Source: Coprococcus phoceensis
GTDB taxonomy: Bacteria > Bacillota > Clostridia > Lachnospirales > Lachnospiraceae
DNA length: 64,000 nt
Reading direction: 5' to 3'
Assembly: GCF_900104635.1 (NCBI RefSeq)
Contig: NZ_FNWC01000006.1
Span: 372,001-436,000 of the forward strand
Below are positions 20,225-29,867 of the stretch, piece by piece. The notes below the pieces were generated by a model. It saw only the letters and a list, made by a program, of their open reading frames with translations. It was not told the origin of the DNA and made no database searches. How positions within the stretch are numbered: the stretch's first letter is position 1; every line of letters starts with the position of its first letter. Made by a program: the position numbers and the translations under genes.

Positions 20225-20319
20225 GTCTAAGTGTGCATCGAAACGCATTGTTTTTTGTGCACGTATAACTTAGAATAAGTTAAAACAGCAACCAACAGTA
20301 TTCATAGGAGGTGAAAGGA

Positions 20320-20742
20320 ATGCCAACATTTAACCAGTTAGTAAGAAAGGGACGTCAGACTTCTGTAAAGAAATCAACAGCACCAGCTCTTCAGAAAGGG
20401 TACAACTCTTTAAGAAAGAAAGCTACTGATGCTTCAGCACCACAAAAAAGAGGTGTTTGTACAGCAGTTAAGACAGCTACACCTAAAAAACCTAACTCAG
20501 CTCTTAGAAAGATTGCCAGAGTTCGTCTTTCTAACGGTATCGAAGTAACAAGCTATATCCCAGGAGAGGGACATAATCTTCAGGAACATAGTGTTGTTCT
20601 TATCCGTGGAGGTCGTGTTAAAGACTTACCAGGTACAAGATACCATATCGTTCGTGGAACACTTGATACAGCAGGTGTTGCAAAAAGACGTCAGGCTCGT
20701 TCTAAATACGGAGCTAAGAGACCAAAAGACGCTAAGAAATAG
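20320..20742 (+). CDS. rpsL: 30S ribosomal protein S12
   Basis: 140-residue decoding-centre protein. The streptomycin-relevant loops [11 protein letters not shown] and [11 protein letters not shown] are intact and wild-type-like. ATG 20320 follows AGGAGGTGAAAGG; the GTG at 20311 lies inside that site. First gene of the str cluster, 214 bp before rpsG. Confidence 0.98.
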   Translation: MPTFNQLVRKGRQTSVKKSTAPALQKGYNSLRKKATDASAPQKRGVCTAVKTATPKKPNSALRKIARVRLSNGIEVTSYIPGEGHNLQEHSVVLIRGGRVKDLPGTRYHIVRGTLDTAGVAKRRQARSKYGAKRPKDAKK

Positions 20743-21427
<685 letters not shown>

Positions 21428-21471
21428 TTTCAGCTTGCTGAAATTGATTCAAATAATAGGAGGAAAAAATC

Positions 21472-23589
21472 TTGGCTGGAAGAGAATATCCATTAGAGAG
21501 AACAAGAAACATCGGTATTATGGCTCATATTGATGCTGGTAAAACAACAACAACAGAGCGTATCTTATACTATACTGGTGTTAACCATAAAATTGGTGAT
21601 ACTCACGAAGGTACTGCTACTATGGACTGGATGGCTCAGGAGCAGGAAAGAGGTATCACAATCACTTCAGCAGCTACAACATGTCACTGGACATTGCAGG
21701 AAAACTGCAAACCTAAAGCTGGCGCTTTAGAGCACCGTATCAACATCATTGATACTCCGGGACACGTTGACTTTACTGTAGAAGTTGAGCGTTCACTCCG
21801 TGTACTTGATGGTGCAGTAGGTGTATTCTGTGCAAAAGGTGGAGTTGAACCACAGTCAGAAAACGTATGGCGTCAGGCTGACACATACAACGTACCAAGA
21901 ATGGCATTCATCAATAAGATGGACATTTTAGGTGCCAACTTCTACGCAGCAGTTGAACAGATTAAGACAAGATTAGGTAAAAATGCAATCTGCATTCAGT
22001 TGCCAATCGGAAAAGAAGATGACTTCAAAGGAATTATCGATTTATTTGAAATGAAAGCTTATATCTATAATGATGATAAAGGTGATGACATTTCTATCGT
22101 TGATATTCCGGAAGATATGAAAGATGATGCTGAGTTATATCGTACAGAATTAGTAGAAAAAATCTGCGAATTAGACGACGATTTAATGATGGCATATTTA
22201 GAAGGAGAAGAACCATCTGTAGAAGAATTGAAAGCAGCATTAAGAAAGGGAACATGTACTTGTGCAGCTGTTCCGGTATGCTGTGGTACAGCTTACAGAA
22301 ACAAAGGTGTTCAGAAACTTCTTGATGCAGTTATCGAATTCATGCCTTCACCACTTGACATTCCTGCAATCCAGGGTGTTGATGAAGACGGAAACGATGT
22401 TGTAAGAGAATCTTCTGATGAAGGTCCTTTCTCAGCATTAGTATTTAAGATTATGACTGACCCATTCGTAGGTAAGTTAGCATACTTCAGAGTTTACTCT
22501 GGAACAATGAACTCAGGTTCTTATGTATTGAATGCAACAAAAGGAAAGAAAGAACGTGTTGGACGTATCCTTCAGATGCATGCAAACAAGAGAGAAGAGC
22601 TTGACAAAGTATATTCAGGAGATATCGCAGCTGCGATCGGATTCAAATTCTCTACAACTGGAGATACAATCTGTGACGAACAGCATCCGGTAGTTCTTGA
22701 ATCTATGGAATTCCCAGAGCCGGTTATCGAGTTAGCTATTGAACCAAAAACAAAAGCTTCTCAAGGTAAACTTGGTGAATCCTTAGCAAAACTTGCAGAA
22801 GAAGACCCGACATTCCGTGCTCATACAGATCAGGAAACAGGTCAGACAATCATCGCTGGTATGGGTGAGCTTCACCTTGAAATCATCGTAGACAGACTTC
22901 TTCGTGAATTCAAAGTAGAGGCAAACGTAGGTGCACCGCAGGTTGCTTACAAAGAATCATTCACAAAAGCAGTTGATGTAGACAGCAAATATGCAAAACA
23001 GTCAGGTGGACGTGGACAGTACGGACACTGTAAAGTTAAATTTGAGCCAACAGATGTCAATGGCGAGCAGACATTCTTCTTTGAATCTACAGTAGTAGGT
23101 GGAGCGATTCCAAAAGAATACATTCCAAAAGTAGGAGAAGGTATTGAAGAAGCTATGAAATCTGGTACACTTGGTGGATTCCCGGTAGTTGGTATTAAAG
23201 CTACTGTATACGATGGTTCTTACCATGAAGTCGATTCAAGTGAAATGGCATTCCATATTGCCGGATCTTTAGCATTCAAAGATGCTATGGCAAAGGCGGC
23301 TCCGGTACTTCTTGAGCCAATTATGAAAGTTGAAGTAACAATGCCGGAAGAATATATGGGTGATGTTATCGGTGACATCAATGCACGTCGTGGACGTATC
23401 GAAGGTATGGATGACTTAGGCGGCGGTAAGATCGTAAGAGCTTACGTTCCATTGTCAGAAATGTTTGGATACTCTACAGACTTACGTTCAAGAACTCAGG
23501 GACGTGGTAACTACTCTATGTTCTTTGAGAAATATGAACCAGTACCGAAGAACGTTCAGGAAAAAGTATTATCTAATAAAAATGCATAA
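21472..23589 (+). CDS. fusA: Elongation factor G
   Basis: 705-residue translocase GTPase. G1 is [14 protein letters not shown] at about 20-33, G3 is DTPGHVDF and G4 is NKMD. Domains II-V follow in standard order, with [15 protein letters not shown] in domain IV. The start codon is TTG at 21472, nine bases after AGGAGG, unusual for such a highly expressed gene but giving the standard N-terminus ([15 protein letters not shown]). 44 bp separate it from rpsG. Confidence 0.97.
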   Translation: MAGREYPLERTRNIGIMAHIDAGKTTTTERILYYTGVNHKIGDTHEGTATMDWMAQEQERGITITSAATTCHWTLQENCKPKAGALEHRINIIDTPGHVDFTVEVERSLRVLDGAVGVFCAKGGVEPQSENVWRQADTYNVPRMAFINKMDILGANFYAAVEQIKTRLGKNAICIQLPIGKEDDFKGIIDLFEMKAYIYNDDKGDDISIVDIPEDMKDDAELYRTELVEKICELDDDLMMAYLEGEEPSVEELKAALRKGTCTCAAVPVCCGTAYRNKGVQKLLDAVIEFMPSPLDIPAIQGVDEDGNDVVRESSDEGPFSALVFKIMTDPFVGKLAYFRVYSGTMNSGSYVLNATKGKKERVGRILQMHANKREELDKVYSGDIAAAIGFKFSTTGDTICDEQHPVVLESMEFPEPVIELAIEPKTKASQGKLGESLAKLAEEDPTFRAHTDQETGQTIIAGMGELHLEIIVDRLLREFKVEANVGAPQVAYKESFTKAVDVDSKYAKQSGGRGQYGHCKVKFEPTDVNGEQTFFFESTVVGGAIPKEYIPKVGEGIEEAMKSGTLGGFPVVGIKATVYDGSYHEVDSSEMAFHIAGSLAFKDAMAKAAPVLLEPIMKVEVTMPEEYMGDVIGDINARRGRIEGMDDLGGGKIVRAYVPLSEMFGYSTDLRSRTQGRGNYSMFFEKYEPVPKNVQEKVLSNKNA

Positions 23590-23626
23590 TTCTTACTAAT
23601 TTTCGGGACGAAAATCTTAAAAAGAC

Positions 23627-23655
23627 TTGAAAATCTATATGATTTGAAATATAAT
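23627..23655 (+). promoter_or_regulatory. Promoter for tuf
   Basis: TTGAAA (23627-23632), 17-bp spacer, perfect TATAAT (23650-23655), about 77 bp before the tuf ATG. tuf can therefore be transcribed independently of fusA. Confidence 0.7.
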
Positions 23656-23690
23656 CAGAGATAACCGAGTAAATCAAAAATATGAAAAAA

Positions 23691-23707
23691 GCCCCTTTAT
23701 AAGGGGC
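23691..23707 (+). other. Short GC hairpin before the tuf ribosome site
   Basis: GCCCCTT (23691-23697) pairs with AAGGGGC (23701-23707) across a TAT loop. It is preceded by A's and not followed by T's on the plus strand, so it is not a plus-strand terminator. It ends 8 bp before AAGGAGG and may protect or modulate the tuf leader. Confidence 0.4.
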
Positions 23708-23732
23708 ATATAATTAAGGAGGATTATTCAAA

Positions 23733-24926
23733 ATGGCTAAAGCTAAATTTGAAAGAACAAAACCACATGCTAACATTGGTACAATCGGACACGTTGACCA
23801 TGGTAAAACAACTTTAACAGCTGCTATCACAAAAACTCTTGCAGCAAGAGTTGCTGGTAACGCTGCTGTAGATTTCGAAAACATCGACAAAGCTCCAGAA
23901 GAAAGAGAACGTGGTATCACAATTTCTACAGCTCACGTTGAGTACGAAACAGAAAAACGTCACTACGCTCACGTTGACTGCCCAGGACATGCCGATTACG
24001 TTAAAAACATGATCACAGGTGCTGCTCAGATGGATGGTGCTATCCTTGTTGTAGCTGCTACTGATGGTGTTATGGCTCAGACAAGAGAGCACATCTTACT
24101 TTCTCGTCAGGTAGGTGTACCTTACATCGTAGTATTCATGAACAAATGTGACATGGTTGACGATGAAGAATTATTAGAATTAGTAGAAATGGAAATTCGT
24201 GAATTATTAGATGAATACGAATTCCCAGGAGATGATACTCCAATCATCCAGGGATCAGCTCTTAAAGCTCTTGAAGATCCAAACGGAGAATGGGGAGACA
24301 AAATTATGGAACTTATGGATGCAGTAGATAGCTACATTCCAGATCCACAGAGAGCAACAGATCAGCCATTCTTGATGCCAGTAGAAGACGTATTCTCTAT
24401 CACAGGACGTGGTACAGTTGCTACAGGTAGAGTAGAACGTGGTACACTTCACGTATCTGACGAAGTTGAAATCGTTGGTATCAAAGAAGAATCTCGTAAA
24501 GTTGTTATCACAGGTATCGAGATGTTCCGTAAACTTCTTGACGAAGCTCAAGCTGGTGATAACATCGGTGCATTACTTCGTGGTGTTCAGAGAACTGAAA
24601 TCGAAAGAGGACAGTGTCTTGTTAAACCAGGTAGTGTAACTTGCCACCACAAATTCACAGCTCAGGTTTACGTATTGACAAAAGATGAAGGTGGACGTCA
24701 TACACCATTCTTCAACAACTACAGACCACAGTTCTACTTCAGAACAACTGACGTAACAGGTGTTTGTAACTTACCAGAAGGTACAGAAATGTGCATGCCT
24801 GGTGACAACGTAGAAATGTCAATCGAATTAATTCACCCAGTAGCTATGGAACAAGGTTTACGTTTCGCTATCCGTGAAGGTGGACGTACAGTAGGTTCAG
24901 GAAGAGTTGCTACAATCATTGAGTAA
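23733..24926 (+). CDS. tuf: Elongation factor Tu
   Basis: 397-residue GTPase that delivers aminoacyl-tRNA to the ribosome. G1 is [12 protein letters not shown]3 is DCPGHADY and G4 is NKCD. Domains II and III are complete, ending [17 protein letters not shown] precedes the ATG. Its last 17 codons and stop form part of a 55-bp sequence repeated at 37711-37765, because a mobile element has recombined into this 3' end. The reading frame is fully preserved. A new terminator from the element side (24983) replaces the apparent original one now at 37800. Confidence 0.98.
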   Translation: MAKAKFERTKPHANIGTIGHVDHGKTTLTAAITKTLAARVAGNAAVDFENIDKAPEERERGITISTAHVEYETEKRHYAHVDCPGHADYVKNMITGAAQMDGAILVVAATDGVMAQTREHILLSRQVGVPYIVVFMNKCDMVDDEELLELVEMEIRELLDEYEFPGDDTPIIQGSALKALEDPNGEWGDKIMELMDAVDSYIPDPQRATDQPFLMPVEDVFSITGRGTVATGRVERGTLHVSDEVEIVGIKEESRKVVITGIEMFRKLLDEAQAGDNIGALLRGVQRTEIERGQCLVKPGSVTCHHKFTAQVYVLTKDEGGRHTPFFNNYRPQFYFRTTDVTGVCNLPEGTEMCMPGDNVEMSIELIHPVAMEQGLRFAIREGGRTVGSGRVATIIE

Positions 24927-24927
24927 T
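24873..24927 (+). repeat. Left attachment site (attL) of the element in tuf
   Basis: 55-bp sequence identical to 37711-37765. It starts in frame at codon 381 of tuf (CGT GAA GGT) and runs through the TAA stop plus one T. The sequences on either side of the two copies differ at once, so the crossover lies within these 55 bp. Confidence 0.9.
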
Positions 24928-24982
24928 ACAATCTGAATATAGATTTGTTATCGCAAGATAACGTTGTGTCCAAACGTAAGAT

Positions 24983-25013
24983 ACCCGTAGAACTTCGGTT
25001 CTACGGGTTTTTC
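24983..25013 (+). terminator. Element-borne terminator now serving tuf
   Basis: A 10-bp stem ACCCGTAGAA (24983-24992) with TTCTACGGGT (24999-25008) around CTTCGG, followed by T's. It lies 56 bp after the tuf stop, inside the integrated DNA. Confidence 0.9.
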
Positions 25014-25064
25014 TGTTGCTTGGAAATATATAAAAAGAGCGGAAAAGAATAACGAACAGTATAG

Positions 25065-25101
25065 AAAAACGGTTGCCGGGAGAGTGTCCTGACAACCGTT
25101 T
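25065..25101 (-). terminator. Probable terminator of the element repressor gene
   Basis: Inverted arms AAACGGTTG (25067-25075) and CAACCGTTT (25093-25101) with a 17-base loop. Read on the minus strand the hairpin is followed by T's, 93 bp beyond the end of the repressor gene. Confidence 0.55.
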
Positions 25102-25151
25102 GTGATAACAGAATGATAACAAAATATATAATTTTCGCAAATATGATAACA
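25102..25151 (+). repeat. Left arm-type repeats, probable integrase sites
   Basis: GTGATAACA (25102-25110), three bases, TGATAACAAAAT (25114-25125), and a third TGATAACA at 25144-25151. The first two form a unit that matches 22 of 24 bases at 37589-37612 near the other end, in the same orientation. A related hairpin GTTATC-GCAA-GATAAC sits at 24947-24962 next to the core. In Tn916- and lambda-like systems such repeats bind the integrase N-terminal domain. Confidence 0.55.
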
Positions 25152-25193
25152 GATAAAGTGGATTTATCCACAAATCAGAGATGTGACTGTGGA

Positions 25194-25727
25194 TTAAGTC
25201 AGATCATACGTCTTAATGTCATTACCTTCAGTGCCCTTCTTAACGATGGTATGACAACCTATCGTAGTTCCCATGGCACGTAGTTTCCATTCTTCCTGGG
25301 TAGCGTTCAGTTTATCCAGTTCTTCCTGTCTTTTATCTTCATTTTCGATAGCTAGTATTTCAGCTTTTTCCTTTTCATAGATATTTTTAAATTGACACCA
25401 TTTCCTGAAAAAGTCCTGCATTGTAGGATTATCGAATGTCAGCGCAACCTTCTGATCAGGTGTTTCAGCAAGTGAGAGGTTCACTGAATCATCAATAGAA
25501 AACAACAGAGAGAGTACATCTCCGACTGTTTCAATATTAAAATCCAGAAAAACACTTACATTTAATCCCAGTGCAGTTGCTATCTTTTCTAACTGATCCG
25601 GTTTTGGATTCCGGATTCCAAGTTCATATTTTCTGATTGTACCTACGTTAATGCCGGACAGCTCGGCTAACTGTATCTGACTGTATCCTCTGAATTCCCG
25701 GTATGCCCGGATTTTTTTACCTACCAT
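25194..25727 (-). CDS. XRE-family repressor of the element
   Basis: 177 residues. The N-terminal helix-turn-helix at about 3-58 (YSQIQLAELSGINVGTIRKYELGIRNPKPDQLEKI) is Cro/cI-like. The C-terminal part is charged with a coiled-coil-like stretch (about 110-145) and no recognisable peptidase motif. It is divergent from the excisionase-integrase genes, and three CACAAAAGTGA sites lie between, so it most likely represses excision and its own gene. AAGGAGG stands before the ATG. How it is relieved is unknown; no LexA-type cleavage site is evident. Confidence 0.85.
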   Translation of the reverse strand: MVGKKIRAYREFRGYSQIQLAELSGINVGTIRKYELGIRNPKPDQLEKIATALGLNVSVFLDFNIETVGDVLSLLFSIDDSVNLSLAETPDQKVALTFDNPTMQDFFRKWCQFKNIYEKEKAEILAIENEDKRQEELDKLNATQEEWKLRAMGTTIGCHTIVKKGTEGNDIKTYDLT

Positions 25728-25765
25728 TATGGCTGCCTCCTTAATTATATTTGTGCTTCTATTCT

Positions 25766-25914
25766 AGCACAAAAGTGAATGATGTGAAAGAGGTTGTTTT
25801 TTCAGAGTGGATCGTGAAACACTTTGGAATATAAAAATAAAATTCGCAAAAGGTTATTGACGAAGTCACAAAAGTGAATTATGATAGAAAACATTAAAAG
25901 AGTCACAAAAGTGA
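25766..25914. promoter_or_regulatory. Three repressor operators in the divergent control region
   Basis: CACAAAAGTGA occurs at 25768-25778, 25867-25877 and 25904-25914. The latter two extend to TCAC-AAAA-GTGA, a perfect inverted repeat of TCAC. The middle copy lies in the spacer of the excisionase promoter and the third just after it, so binding would block transcription. The first lies near the upstream region of the repressor gene. Confidence 0.7.
25857..25885 (+). promoter_or_regulatory. Promoter of the excisionase-integrase operon
   Basis: TTGACG (25857-25862), 17-bp spacer that contains an operator, TATGAT (25880-25885). Transcription would begin about 40 bp before the ATG at 25932. Confidence 0.7.
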
Positions 25915-25931
25915 CTGGAAAGGAGGACGAT

Positions 25932-26123
25932 ATGAGAACTAATTATATGATGACTGTTGATGATGTCATGGAAGAATTAGGCGTGAAACGCAGTAAGGCA
26001 TATTCCATTTTAAAACAGCTCAATAATGAACTGGCAAAGGAAGGATATATAGCAGTTCGTGGAAAGATTCCACGTCCCTATTGGGAAACAAAATTTTATG
26101 GATGCTCGCAGAGAGCAATGTGA
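25932..26123 (+). CDS. Excisionase-like small DNA-binding protein
   Basis: 63 residues with a MerR/excisionase-type helix-turn-helix (MTVDDVMEELGVKRSKAYSI) and a basic C-terminal wing (VRGKIPRPYWETKFYG). ATG 25932 follows AAGGAGG; an ATG at 25881 overlaps the -10 box and cannot be the start. Its stop falls within the ribosome site of the integrase 14 bp upstream of that ATG, so the two are one operon. By position and fold it probably directs the integrase towards excision. Confidence 0.75.
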   Translation: MRTNYMMTVDDVMEELGVKRSKAYSILKQLNNELAKEGYIAVRGKIPRPYWETKFYGCSQRAM

Positions 26124-26136
26124 AGGAGGTTTTAAG

Positions 26137-27189
26137 ATGTCAGCTTACAAAGACAAAGCACAGGGAACCTGGTATGTGAGCTTCCGTTATATTGACTGGA
26201 CAGGAAAGAAAACGCAGAAGCTGAAAAGAGGGTTCAAGACTAAGAAAGAAGCATTGAATTATGAGAAGGAATTCATAAGAAAGACTGCAGCGGATATGAA
26301 GATGGAGATGAACAGTTTTATTCAAGTTTATTTTGAAGATAAAAAGAATGAACTGAAAGAAAATTCAATCCGTAATAAACAGCACATGATGAACAAGCAT
26401 ATTGTTCCGTCTTTTGGAACAAGAAAAATGAATGAGATCACACCGGCAGAGATTATCCGGTGGCAGAATACCATTCAGGAAAAAGGATACAGCAAGACTT
26501 ATGAGCGTATGATCCAGAATCAGTTAAATGCACTGTTTAATCATGCACAGAAAATTTACAATCTGAAGGAAAATCCATGTAAGAAAGTAAAAAAGATGGG
26601 GAAATCAGATGCCAACAAGCTGGAATTCTGGACGAAGGCAGAATACGACAGATTTATTGCCGGGATTGAGCCGGGGAGTGAAGATTATCTGATATTTGAA
26701 ATTCTGTTTTGGACAGGAGTCAGGGAAGGAGAACTTCTGGCATTGAGACTTTCGGATTTTGATATGAGTGGGAATCTCCTGCATATCAATAAGACTTATA
26801 ACCGGATCAGGAAAAGAGATGTGATTGATACTCCTAAAACAGAAAATTCAGTCCGTACCATTGATATTCCTAATTTTCTTAAGGAAGAGGTACAGGAGTA
26901 TGCAAAGAAGCATTATGGATTTCCGGAAGATCAGCGGTTGTTCCCGATTGTGGCGAGAACACTGCAGAAACGTCTTAAGAAATATGAAGCACTGACCGGT
27001 GTAAAACCAATCAGAGTGCACGATATCCGTCACAGCCATGTGGCATATCTGATCTACCAGGGCGTAGAACCGCTGATTATCAAGGAAAGGCTGGGGCACA
27101 AAGACATTCAGATGACAATGAACACTTATGGGCATCTGTACCCGTCACAGCAGAAAAAAGTTGCTGAGATGCTGGACAATAAACGTTAA
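26137..27189 (+). CDS. int: Tyrosine recombinase (integrase) of the element
   Basis: 350 residues. The N-terminal arm-binding region at 1-60 (YVSFRYIDWTGKKTQKLKRGF, AP2-like) is followed by the core-binding SAM-like domain (about 65-160) and the catalytic domain. Catalytic residues are visible: R196 in TGVREGELLAL, H295 and R298 in VHDIRHSH, H321 in RLGHKD, and nucleophile Y331 in NTYGHLYP. It should recombine the 55-bp core found at tuf. Start ATG 26137 follows GAAGGAGG. Its closest relatives by feel are Tn916-like integrases of Firmicutes elements. Confidence 0.95.
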   Translation: MSAYKDKAQGTWYVSFRYIDWTGKKTQKLKRGFKTKKEALNYEKEFIRKTAADMKMEMNSFIQVYFEDKKNELKENSIRNKQHMMNKHIVPSFGTRKMNEITPAEIIRWQNTIQEKGYSKTYERMIQNQLNALFNHAQKIYNLKENPCKKVKKMGKSDANKLEFWTKAEYDRFIAGIEPGSEDYLIFEILFWTGVREGELLALRLSDFDMSGNLLHINKTYNRIRKRDVIDTPKTENSVRTIDIPNFLKEEVQEYAKKHYGFPEDQRLFPIVARTLQKRLKKYEALTGVKPIRVHDIRHSHVAYLIYQGVEPLIIKERLGHKDIQMTMNTYGHLYPSQQKKVAEMLDNKR

Positions 27190-27208
27190 TACGGAGGAAA
27201 AGAAGCAA

Positions 27209-27379
27209 ATGAAAACAAAGAAAGTAGTCGGAAAAATATTCGATGCAATTAACTACAGTAAAAAGTTGAAGATAAGTTCCATTTTACCCGATCGAGATTC
27301 AGATTATGTGATTCTTCTTGAATTAGAGGACGGAAGCAAATTTGAAATCATTGTTATTCCTACAAGGAGATTTGTGTAA
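27209..27379 (+). CDS. Small hypothetical protein of the element
   Basis: 56 residues, starting at ATG 27209 after CGGAGGAAAAGAAGC and 19 bp after the integrase stop. Basic N-terminus, then alternating hydrophobic strands (YVILLELEDGSKFEIIVIP). No family recognised. Position suggests a co-transcribed accessory protein. Confidence 0.5.
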   Translation: MKTKKVVGKIFDAINYSKKLKISSILPDRDSDYVILLELEDGSKFEIIVIPTRRFV

Positions 27380-27390
27380 GGAGTGGAGCT

Positions 27391-27579
27391 ATGACTACTG
27401 ACAGACAAAAAGAAAAAGCCCAGACAAAATATCTGAGCAAGTTCTCTGATAATCAGATTCACTGATATACCATCTTGGCAGATTTAGTATATCACGAATT
27501 GAAAGATACAACAATTCCCGAATATCTGTTCATCGGAGACTTGCTCGGAGGGGCAGGAGGTAGAAGTGACATTATTTGA
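27391..27579 (+). pseudogene. Small element gene interrupted by an in-frame TGA
   Basis: ATG 27391 follows GGAGTGGAG. The frame reads 24 codons, meets TGA at 27463-27465, then continues open for 37 further codons to TGA at 27577. The second half looks like real protein (YTILADLVYHELKDTTIPEY and FIGDLLGG). A TGG-to-TGA change is the simplest explanation. Its end overlaps the primase start by 14 bp, the arrangement of a coupled gene pair. The product family is not recognised. Confidence 0.5.
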
Positions 27580-28240
27580 ACAGGTAAAAGGATGTGTGAC
27601 AGCGAGACAGGCTGCGGAGCATTACGGGATTAAAGTAAAGGGAAATGGAATGGCATGTTGTCCGTTTCATAAAGACCGACACCCAAGTATGAAGGCAGAT
27701 AAAATCTATCATTGCTTTGCATGTGGAGTGGGCGGTGATGCGATAGATTTTACAGCAAGGTTATTTGGAATATCACAGTATGAAGCTGCGAAAAAGATGA
27801 TAGAAGATTTTGGATTGGATATAAAAATCGAAGACAGAAACAAATACAAAAGGACGCACCAAAGCAGGAATACTTTGATATCAAAGAAACCTAAAGTGGT
27901 GATGATCAGAGAAAAACTGGAGCAGTGGTTGAAACATGCAACAGACGTGCTGATAAGATATCTGAAATGGATTCAGTTCTGGAAAGAGTTTTACAGACCA
28001 GAACCGGAAGAAGAATGGCACGAGTTATTTACGGAGGCATTGGCAAATGAAAGAAAGATAAATGACTATCTGGACGTGCTGATGTTTGGAACGGGAGAAG
28101 AAATTGTAGAATTTTTCAAGATGAAGAGAAGGGAGGTTGAAAAAATTGAAGAAAGAATTAACGAATATCAGCGAGAAGTCCTTAATGGAATTAGAAGATA
28201 TTGTGAACGAGGAGATGCTTACAACAGAAGATGTCAATGA
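27566..28240 (+). CDS. CHC2 zinc-finger primase-like protein
   Basis: 224 residues. The N-terminal domain is the DnaG-type zinc-binding domain: CCPFHKDRHPSMKAD...YHCFACGVGGDAIDF holds the C-H-C-C ligands at about 31-55. The rest is helical and charged, with no TOPRIM catalytic core, so it is probably a primase accessory that acts with the VapE-type ATPase. GTG start at 27566 follows GGGGCAGGAGG and overlaps the broken gene upstream. Its 3' end overlaps the VapE gene by about 95 bp. Confidence 0.8.
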   Translation: MTLFEQVKGCVTARQAAEHYGIKVKGNGMACCPFHKDRHPSMKADKIYHCFACGVGGDAIDFTARLFGISQYEAAKKMIEDFGLDIKIEDRNKYKRTHQSRNTLISKKPKVVMIREKLEQWLKHATDVLIRYLKWIQFWKEFYRPEPEEEWHELFTEALANERKINDYLDVLMFGTGEEIVEFFKMKRREVEKIEERINEYQREVLNGIRRYCERGDAYNRRCQ

Positions 28241-29522
28241 TATGTTGGAGCATACGGATAAAGGAAGAACAAAGCAGACAATCAGAAATTGTGTAACCGT
28301 ATTACAAAAAGATCCAGTGCTGAAAAAAGCGATTAAACGAAATGAGCTTTCTGGAAGAATGGACATTGTGAAAGAGGTGCCCTGGGAACGGAGAAATAAC
28401 AGTCCTACGGTTACAGATACTGATGAAAATAATTTGAAGATGTATCTGGAAGAAAATTATGAACTGACAAGCGAGCGTGTGATCAAAGCGGGAGTAGATA
28501 TTGTTTCCAATGAAAATAAATATCACCCAATCAGAGATTATCTGGAGAGCCTGGTTTGGGACGGAATTCCAAGAATAGAAAATATGCTTCCGCATTTCCT
28601 GGGAGCAGAAAAGAGCAACTACACAGTCGGAGTAATGAAAATGCACATGGTGGCAGCGATTTCGAGAATTTATGAACCGGGAATAAAATATGACATTATG
28701 CTGTGTCTGGTTGGAAGTCAGGGAGCCGGAAAGTCTACATTTTTCAAATATCTGGCGATAAAAGAAGAATGGTTCAGTGATAATCTGGATCATCTGGATG
28801 ATGAAAACATTTACAGAAAACTGCAGAACCACTGGATTATTGAAATGGGAGAAATGAAGGCAACTGTCACAGCAAAGAATATTGAACAGATAAAATCGTT
28901 TCTGAGCAGACAGAAAGAAACCTACAAGGTACCTTATGAAGTTCACCCGGAAGACAGACCGAGACAGTGTGTATTTTGCGGTACTTCAAATGATCTGAAT
29001 TTTCTTCCTCTGGACAGAACCGGAAACAGACGATTTGCTCCGGTGATGACAGATATGTTGAAAGCAGAAGTTCATATTCTGGACAATGAGGCAGAGAGCA
29101 AAGCCTATATCGAACAGGCTTGGGCAGAGGCAATGGTACTGTATCGACAGGGAAGTGTGTTCTTAGGATTTACAAAGGAAATTGAGGAAGAGGCAAAGCG
29201 TCTGCAGAAAGAATTTATGCCGGAAGATACCAATGCCGGAATCATACAGGCATTTCTTGATGACTACGATGACGATTATGTATGTACAAGAATTCTGTTC
29301 GATGAAGCGCTACATCGAACCGGAGAAATGAAACAGTGGGAAGGTAAAGAGATTGCTAATATTATGAACAATGCGATTGTAGGCTGGAAACCACATGGTA
29401 CACACCGATTCGGAAAGGAATATGGAATACAGCGGTCATGGAAACGGATGGAAGATTCGGTGAAGAAAGATAAAGACGGATTTATAGAAGTACCGGAACA
29501 GTTGGAAATACCGTTTGAGTAA
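28146..29522 (+). CDS. VapE-family (virulence-associated E) P-loop ATPase
   Basis: About 458 residues. The family hallmark VWDGIPRIENMLPHFLGAE is at about 135-155. Walker A VGSQGAGKSTFFK is at about 190-200, and a Walker-B-like WIIEMGEM follows. Members are superfamily-3-type helicase or initiator ATPases found in phages, satellites and IMEs, often next to a primase. Likely role is replication of the excised element. The start is best placed at TTG 28146, nine bases after GGGAGG; TTG 28137 touches that site. It overlaps the primase gene, indicating coupled translation. Confidence 0.85.
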   Translation: MKKELTNISEKSLMELEDIVNEEMLTTEDVNDMLEHTDKGRTKQTIRNCVTVLQKDPVLKKAIKRNELSGRMDIVKEVPWERRNNSPTVTDTDENNLKMYLEENYELTSERVIKAGVDIVSNENKYHPIRDYLESLVWDGIPRIENMLPHFLGAEKSNYTVGVMKMHMVAAISRIYEPGIKYDIMLCLVGSQGAGKSTFFKYLAIKEEWFSDNLDHLDDENIYRKLQNHWIIEMGEMKATVTAKNIEQIKSFLSRQKETYKVPYEVHPEDRPRQCVFCGTSNDLNFLPLDRTGNRRFAPVMTDMLKAEVHILDNEAESKAYIEQAWAEAMVLYRQGSVFLGFTKEIEEEAKRLQKEFMPEDTNAGIIQAFLDDYDDDYVCTRILFDEALHRTGEMKQWEGKEIANIMNNAIVGWKPHGTHRFGKEYGIQRSWKRMEDSVKKDKDGFIEVPEQLEIPFE

Positions 29523-29529
29523 AGATTAT

Positions 29530-29617
29530 TGTAAACGATGTAAACGGAACTTGAAGAAAAAACTTAAAACGTTAACTTTTAAAATCTTTTGAACTCCGTT
29601 TACAAATTCCGTTTACA
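29530..29617. repeat. Iteron-like repeat cluster, candidate replication site
   Basis: Two direct copies of TGTAAACG (29530-29537 and 29539-29546, the second extended by G) face two inverted copies of CCGTTTACA (29596-29604 and 29609-29617) across about 48 bp of AT-rich sequence. It sits directly after the VapE gene. A replication initiator or repressor site is inferred. Confidence 0.5.
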
Positions 29618-29636
29618 GACTGGAAAGGAGCAGAAA

Positions 29637-29867
29637 ATGATGAAACAGGGAAGATTAGGATACAACAGTAGTAATGGAAGATATGGATTATTATCATCAG
29701 ACTTATGGATTGATACAGGATTTCACTGTGGAGAAGGACTGGAAGTGCTGGTAGGTGATGAATGGGTACAGACCAGAATGGAGATGAATCTGGCAAGAGA
29801 ATGGTATCTGGTGGGGACACCTTACTGCGGAGATATGGAATATGTGCAGGCGAGAATATCGGGATAA
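29637..29867 (+). CDS. DUF5348-like small protein
   Basis: 76 residues starting at ATG 29637 (or 29640) after AAAGGAG. The sequence LGYNSSNGRYGLLSSD, FHCGEGLEVLV and REWYLVGTPYCGDMEY resembles the DUF5348 family, small proteins common beside relaxase genes in Firmicutes elements. Function unknown. It lies between the repeat cluster and the candidate oriT. Confidence 0.7.
   Translation: MMKQGRLGYNSSNGRYGLLSSDLWIDTGFHCGEGLEVLVGDEWVQTRMEMNLAREWYLVGTPYCGDMEYVQARISG

Noticed and set aside
23691..23707. Terminator between fusA and tuf
   Set aside because: The hairpin is not followed by T's on the plus strand and lies next to the tuf ribosome site.
25768..25914. CRISPR-like repeats
   Set aside because: Only three 11-bp copies with unequal spacing; they fit repressor operators.
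27463..27465. Selenocysteine codon in the small element gene
   Set aside because: No SECIS-like hairpin directly after the TGA, and the protein resembles no selenoprotein. A nonsense mutation is simpler.
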